26,531 bases of DNA from Herminiimonas sp. GTDB lineage: Bacteria; Pseudomonadota; Gammaproteobacteria; Burkholderiales; Burkholderiaceae. Position 1 is the stretch's first letter, and every line of letters begins with the position of its first letter. The stretch is taken from NCBI GenBank assembly GCA_014377155.1, contig JACMQD010000053.1:1-26531 (forward strand), written 5' to 3'. The position numbers and the translations under genes are program-made. The notes below the pieces were generated by a model. The model was not told the DNA's origin and did not search any database. It worked only from the letters and a program-made list of their open reading frames with translations. Below are positions 9,971-17,700 of the stretch, in pieces.

Positions 9971-10378
9971 ATGACCCAGCCCATCCATCCAAAATCCGCC
10001 TCGCCTTCCTTGACCGTCCTGTATGACAAGTCGTGCCCTCTTTGCCGGAAGGAAGTGGCGGTGTACCAGGGTTTGCATGCAACGGTGCCGATCGAATGGT
10101 CCGATGTGAGTGACGCCACCATGCCACTCGACGCTGCCACGCGCAACAAGCTGATGGTGCGGTTTCACGTGCGCTTGAGCGATGGCACATTGCTCGATGG
10201 CGCGGCCGCTTTCGTGGCGCTCTGGGCGACGCTGCCAGGATGGCGCTGGTTAGCCCGGCTGGCAAAACTGCCGGGTATGACCGCGCTCATGGAGTTGGCC
10301 TACCGGTTCTTCTTGCTGTTGCGGCCGTCTATTCAAAAGGTGGCGCGTGCCTTCGAACGCAACGCCGCGAAGAGGTGA
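9971..10378 (+). CDS. DUF393 (DCC-family thiol-disulfide oxidoreductase-like) protein
   Basis: A 135-residue protein. The N-terminal LTVLYDKSCPLCRKEV holds the DxxCxxC signature of DUF393, with Cys22 and Cys25 placed like a thioredoxin-type redox pair. Residues about 55-80 (DAATRNKLMVRFHVRLSDGTLLDGAAAFVALW) and the hydrophobic RWLARLAKLPGMTALMELAYRFFLLLRP segment are usual for the family. A redox role is inferred from the CPLC pair; no substrate is known. It is the last gene before the accessory segment on the right. Confidence 0.87.
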   Translation: MTQPIHPKSASPSLTVLYDKSCPLCRKEVAVYQGLHATVPIEWSDVSDATMPLDAATRNKLMVRFHVRLSDGTLLDGAAAFVALWATLPGWRWLARLAKLPGMTALMELAYRFFLLLRPSIQKVARAFERNAAKR

Positions 10379-10639
10379 AATGAGGTTCTGTTCCACGCTA
10401 CCGTCTGATCCTTAGCGAAGGAGCCGACGCCTTCACCGCCTTGCCTGCGAAGGCCGTGAACGCACTTCTGCTGGCACAGTCGCTTTTTTCGCGTCAGGGA
10501 CAGGAATCACCGCGACGGCATGCTCCGGCCACGCGCAAAATCGGTAATCATTCCACTCAGTTGTTTCCTGCTCCTGCAAACCCGCATGGATACAACGCTG
10601 GGCGTGCTCGACACTGGTAGTTCACCGTCATTTTTACCG
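10379..10639. other. Left edge of accessory segment, no functional gene seen
   Basis: These 261 bases follow the DUF393 stop and lead into the hipA remnant. An open frame covers part of it, but its translation resembles no family I know. The right half holds the left copy of an imperfect direct repeat and two TTACCGTCA-like motifs (see the separate entries). Confidence 0.4.
10546..10558. other. Candidate att-like match to the guaA 3' end
   Basis: AATCATTCCACTC here resembles AATCACTCCCACTC at 20424-20437, which is the guaA stop codon and its last codons read on the same strand. They share 12 positions, with one substitution and one single-base gap. Elements inserted at guaA 3' ends duplicate that end at the far edge, and this lies at the far edge of the accessory segment. 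The match is short enough to be chance. Confidence 0.25.
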
Positions 10640-10642
10640 TCA
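10557..10642 (+). repeat. Left copy of imperfect direct repeat with TTACCGTCA motifs
   Basis: The block from 10557 to about 10594 (GTTGTTTCC ... CCCGCATGGATAC) matches 20172-20209 at 28 of 38 positions without gaps, in the same orientation. After an unequal interval both copies reach an identical 13-base stretch, ATTTTTACCGTCA (here 10630-10642). A second motif copy, TCACCGTCA, sits at 10622-10630. The motif at 10634-10642 overlaps the stop codon of the hipA remnant. Confidence 0.45.
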
Positions 10643-11006
10643 AAACCAGGCGCGTCGGAAGGCGTCGGCCACCTGCTGTCGCTCACCTACCGGAATCTTT
10701 AAGGAAGCAGCGATCATTGGCCATTGCCCGACAATCACCTGCTGGCGAACAACGATCGCATTTGCATCCAGGGTCGAGAGCCTGAAATACGGCGCTATCG
10801 ACCGTGCCAATTCAATGCCCATGGCGTTATCAGCCTCACTAATATTGAGCTTCAAATCATGGGCGCCGGCTACCGGGTTCATGTCGAAGGCATCAGACAG
10901 GCGCCAGCCTTTTTCTAGTATTAGCAAAAAAACCGTGATTGCGCAGGTAGTCTTCGGAGTTGGAGACCAGCAGGTTGAACGCACAGCGTCGGCAAGCAGT
11001 TGTGGC
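10640..11006 (-). pseudogene. hipA: HipA-type kinase toxin, C-terminal remnant, frameshifted
   Basis: Only the last 120 or so residues of a HipA kinase (normally over 400) can be recognised. Frame 1 reads LLILEKGWRLSDAFDMNPV, LKLNISEADNAMGIELARSIAPYFRLS and ends AFRRAWF. The preceding part, FNLLVSNSEDYLRNHG, is in another frame; the break is at a run of seven A on the given strand (10926-10932), where six would restore one continuous frame. An in-frame stop lies further upstream near 11007. The catalytic-loop motif usually written N-S/T-D-D-H-x-x-N-H reads NSEDYLRNH, so the likely catalytic Asp and the His are also changed. No hipB is visible. A sequencing error could explain the homopolymer shift but not the missing N-terminal two thirds. 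Confidence 0.8.
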
Positions 11007-11082
11007 TTATTCTCGGCTCTTCCGCACATGTGCATGGGAGCCTCGGCGCCTAAAATTTTCCTGATCGTCATATGTCAGAAAC

Positions 11083-11091
11083 TGGTATAAG
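11083..11091 (+). promoter_or_regulatory. Extended -10 promoter for the AbiEi-like gene
   Basis: TGGTATAAG gives an extended -10 element (TGn plus TATAAG) 25 bases before the GTG start at 11116, leaving a leader of about 18 bases. No good -35 hexamer is present, as often for extended -10 promoters. An imperfect inverted repeat, AGAAAC/GGTTCT, brackets it and could be an autoregulatory operator, as known for AbiEi antitoxins; that part is inference. Confidence 0.4.
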
Positions 11092-11115
11092 GTTCTAACT
11101 ATTCGAGGTGTCCCT

Positions 11116-11712
11116 GTGAACACGCTGCCTGAAACCATTCTGCTGCATGCCCAATCCCTTTCTGAGCGTGGCGTGCTGTCGCCCAAAGAATTTCTGCATC
11201 TGGGCAGCCGGGCCGCCATCGATCAAGCCCTTTCCAGGATGACAAAGGAAAATAAGCTGCTGCGCGTGGGTCGCGGAACCTATGTCGCGCCGATATACAG
11301 CCGGTTCGGCACGCGCCCCCCCGCGCCAGCAAAAGTCGTGGCGTCGCTAGCAGCACAAAGCGGTGAAGTTGTCGCCATACACGGCGCTTCCGCCGCCAAC
11401 GCTCTAGGGCTAACTCAACAGGTGCCGATTCGCGAGGTCTACGTGACCTCGGGGCGTACCCGGAAACTGAAGCTCGGCCGCTCTGACGTGCTGGTGAAGC
11501 ATGTGCCACGCTGGATGCTAGTCTTGGGCACTGGCCCAGCTGGTGAGGCAGTGCGCGCTCTGGCCTGGATGGGGCCGACACATGCCGACGAATCGTTGGC
11601 GACCCTGCGCAGGACCCTGCCACCGTCGGAATGGCGTGCGCTGGCGTTGTCACGTGCGGCATTGCCATCCTGGATGGCGCGCGCGATCGGTGAAGAAGCG
11701 GCTCGTGGCTGA
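11116..11712 (+). CDS. AbiEi/DUF6088-type antitoxin-like transcriptional regulator
   Basis: A 198-residue protein with an N-terminal winged-helix (residues about 10-60: LSERGVLSPKEFLHLGSRAAIDQALSRM ... LLRVGRGTYVAP), the usual start of type IV AbiEi antitoxins, and a C-terminal DUF6088-like region (IHGASAANALGLTQQVPIREVYVTSGRTRKLKLG). In characterised AbiE pairs this protein represses its own operon and counteracts the nucleotidyltransferase toxin AbiEii. It starts with GTG at 11116; GAGG lies 7 bases upstream. Its stop overlaps the start of the truncated toxin gene. The gene appears complete, so it may be an orphan antitoxin, or it may drive transcription into the jet operon that follows. 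Confidence 0.82.
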   Translation: MNTLPETILLHAQSLSERGVLSPKEFLHLGSRAAIDQALSRMTKENKLLRVGRGTYVAPIYSRFGTRPPAPAKVVASLAAQSGEVVAIHGASAANALGLTQQVPIREVYVTSGRTRKLKLGRSDVLVKHVPRWMLVLGTGPAGEAVRALAWMGPTHADESLATLRRTLPPSEWRALALSRAALPSWMARAIGEEAARG

Positions 11713-11908
11713 AGTTTTCCTCGCACTCAGCCGTGACGACCAGCGCGAAGTCCTGGAACAAGTTCGCGCCAAAACGGTCCGCCCAACGCATTTGCTTGAA
11801 AAGGACGTGTGGGTCGCCTGGACACTGGGCGCCGTCTTCGATTCATATCAGTTGATGCAGACTTGCAGTGAAGTAGAAACCCAGGCGAACAAAGCTGCTG
11901 TGCTATGA
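11690..11908 (+). pseudogene. AbiEii-type nucleotidyltransferase toxin, 5' fragment
   Basis: The frame from GTG 11690 (or an internal GTG at 11705) reads AEVFLALSRDDQREVLEQV, TVRPTHLLEKDVWVAWTLGAVFDS, the recognisable N-terminus of AbiEii/AbiGii toxins. In full-length toxins this is soon followed by the KGGTSLSK nucleotidyltransferase motif, which is absent. After about residue 53 the sequence becomes unrelated and stops at 11906-11908. The toxin therefore lacks its catalytic site. It overlaps the antitoxin gene in the usual antitoxin-toxin order, and the break lies about 80 bases before jetA, suggesting that arrival of the jet operon, or a later deletion, removed the rest. Confidence 0.75.
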
Positions 11909-11927
11909 CAAGCAAACCAGCCACCTC

Positions 11928-13457
11928 ATGCGAACCGTGAACGATTCTGCCGAGCTGTTCAGGCATGTGAGCGCCGAGAAATCCGCGCTCTACCGCAACA
12001 TCATGGACAGCTTCGCCGCCGCGAAACGCCAGTTCCGGCTGCACTTGCGGCCCGACGAGGTGCTTGCAGAAGGCCAGTGGGCAAGCCCGCCGCCGCGCAT
12101 CGAGGAAGTCCAATCGGCACTGGCGCAACTCGCCGAGTGGGGCAACCTGGAATCGCAGCCCGATACGGCCCGCGTCGCTAGCCTCAGTGACTTCTACCGG
12201 GCGCGCTATCTGTACCGGCTGTCGCGGGGCGGTGAGGCCGTGGAATCGGCGCTGGCGGTGTTCGAGCGAACCCTGCGCCACCGGGCCGAACTGCAGACTG
12301 TGGCGCTGGAAGACATCGCCAACCGCCTGCAGACCTTGTTGGCACTCTCCGCTGAATCCCTGCCCGACGCCGCCAAAGTACACGAGACCTTGCGCGACTT
12401 GGTGCGTGTGTTCGAGAGCCTGGCCGACAATGCCCAGGCGTTCATGGCAGGCATCGGGCGCAGCATAGAGTTGCAGCAGGCCGAGGCCAGCGCCGTTGTG
12501 GCCTACAAGAAGCGGCTGATCGACTACCTTGAACGCTTCATCGGCGACCTGGTTTCTCGCTCCGGGGCGATTGCACAGCACATCGTCGCTTTGTCGCCGC
12601 TCATCGACCCGATGCTATGGCAGGCAGCGCAACGCGAAGCAGGCGATGCTGCCCCGGGTGATGCTTACGAACAGGCGGATGTTGTAACACGCGGATGGCA
12701 GGCGTGGCGCGGGCGCTGGAAAGGGCTGCGCCGCTGGTTCGTCAGCACTGGCTTCGAGCTGCCGCAGGCGGAGCTGTTGCGATCTAAGGCACGCTCGGCA
12801 ATCCCGCAGTTGCTGGCCGCCGTTGCGGCACTGAACGAGCGCCGCAGCGGACGCAGCGACCGCTCCGCTGACTTTCGGCTGCTTGCCGGCTGGTTCGCTG
12901 CCTGCGACGACGACGCACAAACCCATCGGCTGTCACGTGCTGCCTTCGCGTTGAATCCGGCGCGGCACTTTTCGCTGAGCCTTGCGCTGGAATCGGGCGC
13001 AACCGATCTGCCGGCCAACACGCCCTGGGCCGAGGCCCCACCGCTGCGAATTCACCCGCGCTTGCGCGAATACGGCGAAGCCACGCCACGTGGCGCCTTG
13101 CCCCGCGTGCAGGAACGCGATGAAGAACGCCGCTTGTTGGCTGCACAATTCCGTGAGGAACATGCACAGATCGAAGCCGCGCGCAAGCATTTGGCGACTG
13201 GAAAGCTGACGCGGCTGTCTGAATTGGGCCAACTCGACGAGCATGCATTTCCGCTGTTTCTGAGCTTGCTGGGTGAAGCACTGACCATGCAAGCAACGCC
13301 CGATGAGGCGGTCGAATTGCAAAGCGGTGACGGTTTGCTGCACATCTGCCTTGTGCCGCTTGATGCCGAGTCAAGCGCTGAGGTATCTACACCTACCGGT
13401 GTCTTCGCAGGCCGAGACCACTTCATCACCATCACTCAGATCGGGCACGCAGCGTAA
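11928..13457 (+). CDS. jetA: Wadjet protein JetA (DUF2397/TIGR02677), kleisin-like subunit
   Basis: A 509-residue protein. Its N-terminus (AELFRHVSAEKSALYRNIMDSF, FRLHLRPDEVL) and length fit the DUF2397/TIGR02677 family, the JetA component of type II Wadjet. By analogy with solved type I complexes and MukF, JetA is the kleisin that bridges the SMC-like ATPase heads. It is mostly alpha-helical with long charged helices, and shows a winged-helix-like region early (about 60-110) and a helical bundle in the middle. No catalytic motif is expected or seen. The ATG at 11928 has no clear ribosome binding site; the truncated AbiEii frame ends 20 bases upstream. Its TAA overlaps the jetB ATG by one base (TAATG). 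The subunit role is inferred from family, not shown here. Confidence 0.9.
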   Translation: MRTVNDSAELFRHVSAEKSALYRNIMDSFAAAKRQFRLHLRPDEVLAEGQWASPPPRIEEVQSALAQLAEWGNLESQPDTARVASLSDFYRARYLYRLSRGGEAVESALAVFERTLRHRAELQTVALEDIANRLQTLLALSAESLPDAAKVHETLRDLVRVFESLADNAQAFMAGIGRSIELQQAEASAVVAYKKRLIDYLERFIGDLVSRSGAIAQHIVALSPLIDPMLWQAAQREAGDAAPGDAYEQADVVTRGWQAWRGRWKGLRRWFVSTGFELPQAELLRSKARSAIPQLLAAVAALNERRSGRSDRSADFRLLAGWFAACDDDAQTHRLSRAAFALNPARHFSLSLALESGATDLPANTPWAEAPPLRIHPRLREYGEATPRGALPRVQERDEERRLLAAQFREEHAQIEAARKHLATGKLTRLSELGQLDEHAFPLFLSLLGEALTMQATPDEAVELQSGDGLLHICLVPLDAESSAEVSTPTGVFAGRDHFITITQIGHAA

Positions 13458-14716
13458 TGACGGACAGCAGCAGCATCGGCCAGCAACAGGACCAGCACCA
13501 GCACGAGGAACGCAGCCAGGCTTTGCGCGCTTTGCTGATGGTTCCGTTGATGACACCGGCCCATGCCGAGTTTGCGGCAGTGCGCCGCCATGCCGACGAT
13601 CTGCGCGCCTGGTTTGCACGCGAAACCGGCTGGGCGTTGCACATCGAACGCGACTGCGCCCGGCTTTACAAGCGCCCGGCCAACCTGCTTGATGCGAGCC
13701 GCGGCCTGCCCGGCTATGACAGGCGGCGCTACGTGTTGTTGTGTCTGGCCTGCGCAGTACTTGAACGCGCTGATCCGCAGATCACGCTGCGCATGCTGGG
13801 CGATCGGCTACTGGTGTTTGCAGCCGAGCCGGGCCTGGTGGCACGCGACTTCAGCTTCGCGCTGCAAGCCCAGCATGAGCGCCGAGAGTTGGTGGCGGTG
13901 TGCCGCAGCCTGCTTGAGCTTGGCGTGCTGCTGCGGGTGGCGGGTGACGAAGAGGGATTTGTGCGCAGTGGCGGCGACCACAGCGCGAGCGACGCACTCT
14001 ACGACGTGCAGCGCCGCGTGCTGGCCGGAATGCTGGCCGCCGTGCGCGGCCCCTCAACCTGGAGCCCCGAAGAAGCGCCGGTGACACTCGACGAACGCTT
14101 GTCGGCGCTGGTCGCGGAACACATTCCCGACAGCGATGAGGGTCGGCGCACTGCCTTGCGCCACCAGCTGTCGCGTCGTTTGCTAGACGATCCGGTGGTC
14201 TATCTGGACACACTCGATACCGATCAGCGCGCCTACTTCGTCAACCAGCGCGGGCCGATGGCGACGCGCTTGTGCGATGCCGCAGGCCTGACTGCCGAGC
14301 AGCGCGCCGAAGGGCTGGCCCTGGTCGATGAAGGGGGCGAGTTGACCGATGTCGCCATGCCGGCCGAAGGCACCGAGGCGCATGTGACGCTGCTGGTCGC
14401 TGAGTTCCTCGCCGGCCGCCACCGGGTGCAGGATGGCAGCACCCCGGCTTTCCCCATTACCACGGCTGAGGTCACCGCTTTCGTCGCACGGGCCAAGGAA
14501 CGCTACAGCACCTACTGGCGCAAATCGGCCAGAGAGCCCGGCGCGGAACATGAACTTGCCAACAAGGCACTGGAGCGGCTGCAAAAACTGCAGCTGGTGG
14601 CGTGCATTGGCGATGCGGTCCAGCCCTTGCCAGCGCTCGCCCGCTTTGCCATTGGCGAGACAGAGATCAAACGGTCATCCGGCACAACACAAACCTCCCT
14701 TTTCGACGCAACATGA
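13457..14716 (+). CDS. jetB: Wadjet protein JetB (DUF2398/TIGR02678), KITE-like subunit
   Basis: A 419-residue protein of the DUF2398/TIGR02678 family, by family-type length, position and segments such as GYDRRRYVLLCLACAVLERADPQITLRMLGDRL and RRVLAGMLAAVRGP. In Wadjet and MukBEF-type complexes this small subunit is the winged-helix KITE protein that binds the kleisin and DNA. The C-terminus (YSTYWRKSAREPGAEHELANKALERLQKLQLV) looks like a winged-helix. The N-terminal 15 residues are Gln/His-rich. It overlaps jetA by 1 base and jetC by 4 bases (ATGA). JetA and JetB families are paired almost always with TIGR02680, which strengthens the call. Confidence 0.9.
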   Translation: MTDSSSIGQQQDQHQHEERSQALRALLMVPLMTPAHAEFAAVRRHADDLRAWFARETGWALHIERDCARLYKRPANLLDASRGLPGYDRRRYVLLCLACAVLERADPQITLRMLGDRLLVFAAEPGLVARDFSFALQAQHERRELVAVCRSLLELGVLLRVAGDEEGFVRSGGDHSASDALYDVQRRVLAGMLAAVRGPSTWSPEEAPVTLDERLSALVAEHIPDSDEGRRTALRHQLSRRLLDDPVVYLDTLDTDQRAYFVNQRGPMATRLCDAAGLTAEQRAEGLALVDEGGELTDVAMPAEGTEAHVTLLVAEFLAGRHRVQDGSTPAFPITTAEVTAFVARAKERYSTYWRKSAREPGAEHELANKALERLQKLQLVACIGDAVQPLPALARFAIGETEIKRSSGTTQTSLFDAT

Positions 14717-17700
14717 TCACTCCTGATAAACCTGCCTTGCCCACGCCGGGCCGCGCCCGCTGGCAACCCCTGCGACTCGGCCTGGTCGAACTCTTCCACT
14801 ACGACAGCGAGGAATTCTGGTTCCGCGATGGCCACCTGCTGCTGCGCGGCAACAACGGCACCGGCAAATCCAAGGTGTTGTCATTGACGCTGCCTTTCCT
14901 GTTCGATGCCCAGCTGAAGTCATCGCGCATCGAGCCCGATGGCGACCCCGGCAAGAAGATGGCCTGGAACCTGCTGATGGGGCGCCATGACCGGCGCATC
15001 GGTTATGCCTGGATCGAGTTCGGCCGGGTGTCCGAAAGCGGCGCCGCCGAGTACCTGACGCTGGGTTGCGGGCTGTCCGCCGCCACCGCACGTCCACAGG
15101 TTGACAGCTGGTTTTTTGTGCTCGAAGACCAGCGCATCGGGGAACATCTCTGGCTCACCAGCCCGCAGCGCGTGGTGCTGACACGCGAACGCTTGCGAGA
15201 GGCGCTTGAAGGGACGGGCCAGGTTTTTGATACGGCCACCGCGTACCGTCGCGCGGTCGACGAACGCCTGTTCCACCTTGGCCCGGCACGCTATGCCGCC
15301 CTGATCGACACGCTGATCCAGTTGCGCCAGCCACAGTTGTCGAAGAAGCCCGATGAGGTCAGCCTGTCGAACGCCCTGACCGAAGCGCTGCCACCGATGT
15401 CCGCCGACCTGCTGACCGACGTGGCCGACGCCCTGAACCAGCTGGAAGAGTACCGCCGCGAGCTCGAAGAATACGAGGCGCTGGAGCGCGCCGTTGGCCA
15501 GTTCAACCAGCGCTACCGGATTTACGCATCTACCCAGGCCAGGCGCCAAGCCAGAAGCCTGCGCAGCGCGCAGACCGGATTCGACGGTGCCAGCCGCACG
15601 CTCAATGAAGGGCGGGGGGCGCTGGCATCCGCGCAGGCCGCTGAAGTGCTGGCGCAGACGACGCATGGCGATGCTGAGCTCGAACTCGCGGCCAACCGCA
15701 CGCGGCTTGAACAATTGCAGGATGACCCGGCGATGCGGGATGCCAAACGGCTCGAACTGGCCGACCGCGATGCGCAGACCCGCCAAAGCGAGGCTGAGCA
15801 GGCGCAGCGGACACGCGAGGAAACGCAGGCAAGGCTGGAGCGCGAGTGCCAGGGCACGCGCGAACGCAGCCAGCGTGCCGCAACCGCCGCGCAGGCATTG
15901 GCTGAAGGGCGTTCGATCGCGCAACACTGCGCCGAGCGCGCCAGCATTGCCGGTGCGTGCGAAAGTAACCCCCTCATCATGCTGGATGCCGCCGGCTTGA
16001 CCGCCCTGAATCCGCTCTCGATGGAGACGGCCCGCAAGGACTTGCTGCACAGCGTCGCAACGCGGCGTGAGCAGCTGGCGTTGATGCAAAGCCGTTGCGA
16101 TCATGTTGATCAGGCTGAACAAGCCCATGCACGCCAACAAAACGCCCATGATGAACGCCAGTATGAGGCTGACGAGGCCGCAGCACGGCGTGCAGAAGCC
16201 GACCTGCGCGTCGAACAGCAAGGCCATGCGGAACTGTCGGCATGGCAGACGCATTTCGATGGACTGCAGCAATTGCGTATCGAAGCCGCGCCGCCGGTGC
16301 TTGACGCGCTGGCTGCCTGGGTGGTAAACCTCGACGGCGACAACCCGGCCCGCCATGCGCTGCAACTGGCGCAGCAGGCCACCAGCGAACGACTGGCGCG
16401 ACACGAGGCCGCCTTGCTGGCCGATCGAGGCACGCTCGAAGAAGAGCAAGCTAAGCTGAACGCTGAACGTGCGGGTTTCGAACAGGGCGTCGACGCAGCA
16501 CCGCCGGCGCCGCTCTACCGCGCCCCGGAGGCGCGCCGCGACAGGTCTGGCGCGCCGCTGTGGCAACTGGTCGAATTTCGGGAAGGCGTCGATGAATTTC
16601 AGCGCGCCGGCCTTGAAGCGGCGCTGCAAGCCGCTGGCCTGCTTGACGCCTGGATCACGCCTGATGGGGCGATGCACACCATCGACAAAAACGGCAAGCC
16701 GCTGCACGACACCGACTGGCTGGAGCGGCCGCGCCAATCCCATTCACTCGCGCATTGGCTGCTGCCCGGCAAACCGGCGAGCCAGTCCGCTGCACCGGTG
16801 CCTGCGGCAACCCTGCAACGCTTGCTCGAAGGCGTGGCATCCGGCAGCGCCGATGACGGTATGGCAGAAGCCTGGGTTTCGGTGGAGGGCCGCTTTCGCC
16901 TCGGCGCTTTGGGCGGTTTCTGGAGCAAGCCTGCAGCGGACTACATTGGTTTCGCCGCGCGTGCCGCAGCCCGCGCCCGCCGCCTTGAAGAGATTGCGCT
17001 GCGCCTGAACGATATCGCCAACCAACTCGCCAGCCTTGCGCTGCACGTTAATCACTACACGCGAGATCAGCACCAGGCTGCCAGCGAATGGCACACCGCG
17101 CCGAATGACGATGCGTTGCGCGCCGCGCATGTGGAAGCCGTCTTCTGCGCCCATACGTTCCAGACCGCGCGCAGCCGGCTTGCGCAGGCGGACCAGCAAC
17201 TTCAGGCCAGTGGCCAGCAATTGCAGGCCGCCCGCCAGGCCCTGGCAAACGATGCCACCGACCTGCGCCTGCCCGACACCCGTCCGGCATTGCAAGAGAT
17301 CGTCCAGGCGCTGCAGCAGTTCAGCGAATCGTTGCATGCGATGTTCCAGGCAGTGCGCGAGCTGCGCGACAGCTGTCTCGAACTCGCCCACCAGCAATTG
17401 CGTGAGCAGGAGGCACACGCAGATACCGAACAGGCTGCACAAACCTGGGTAGACCGCTACGCCCTGGCGGAAGAAGCGCGCATCCGGCTTGAAACACTGC
17501 GCGAATCGGTCGGCGCCCAGGTCGAGGAACTGCAGCAGCGACTGGCCGATGCGCGCAGCCGCGTCAAACACGGCGAAGATGCGGTCAAAAGCTGCGGCAA
17601 TGCCTTACGCCTGGCCGGCGAAGAGCGCGCTCGCGCCGGGCAAAAGACAGCAGATGCCGAAACCACTCTGAAGGAAAAAACCGCGGCGCGGCAGAGTGCC

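Noticed and set aside
10520..10702. Possible 60-residue protein at the left edge of the accessory segment
   Set aside because: It overlaps the hipA remnant on the other strand and the repeat; translation shows no resemblance to a family.
11727..12581. Antisense open frame of 284 codons over the abiEii remnant and jetA
   Set aside because: Opposite clear JetA and AbiEii coding sequence; no motif.
14602..14712. Longer N-terminus for JetC
   Set aside because: The extra 37 codons lie inside jetB; the ATGA overlap at 14713 gives the expected family start.
14920..16743. Antisense open frame of 607 codons within jetC
   Set aside because: It lies wholly opposite jetC in GC-rich coiled-coil coding sequence, where long antisense frames arise easily; its translation shows no family motif.
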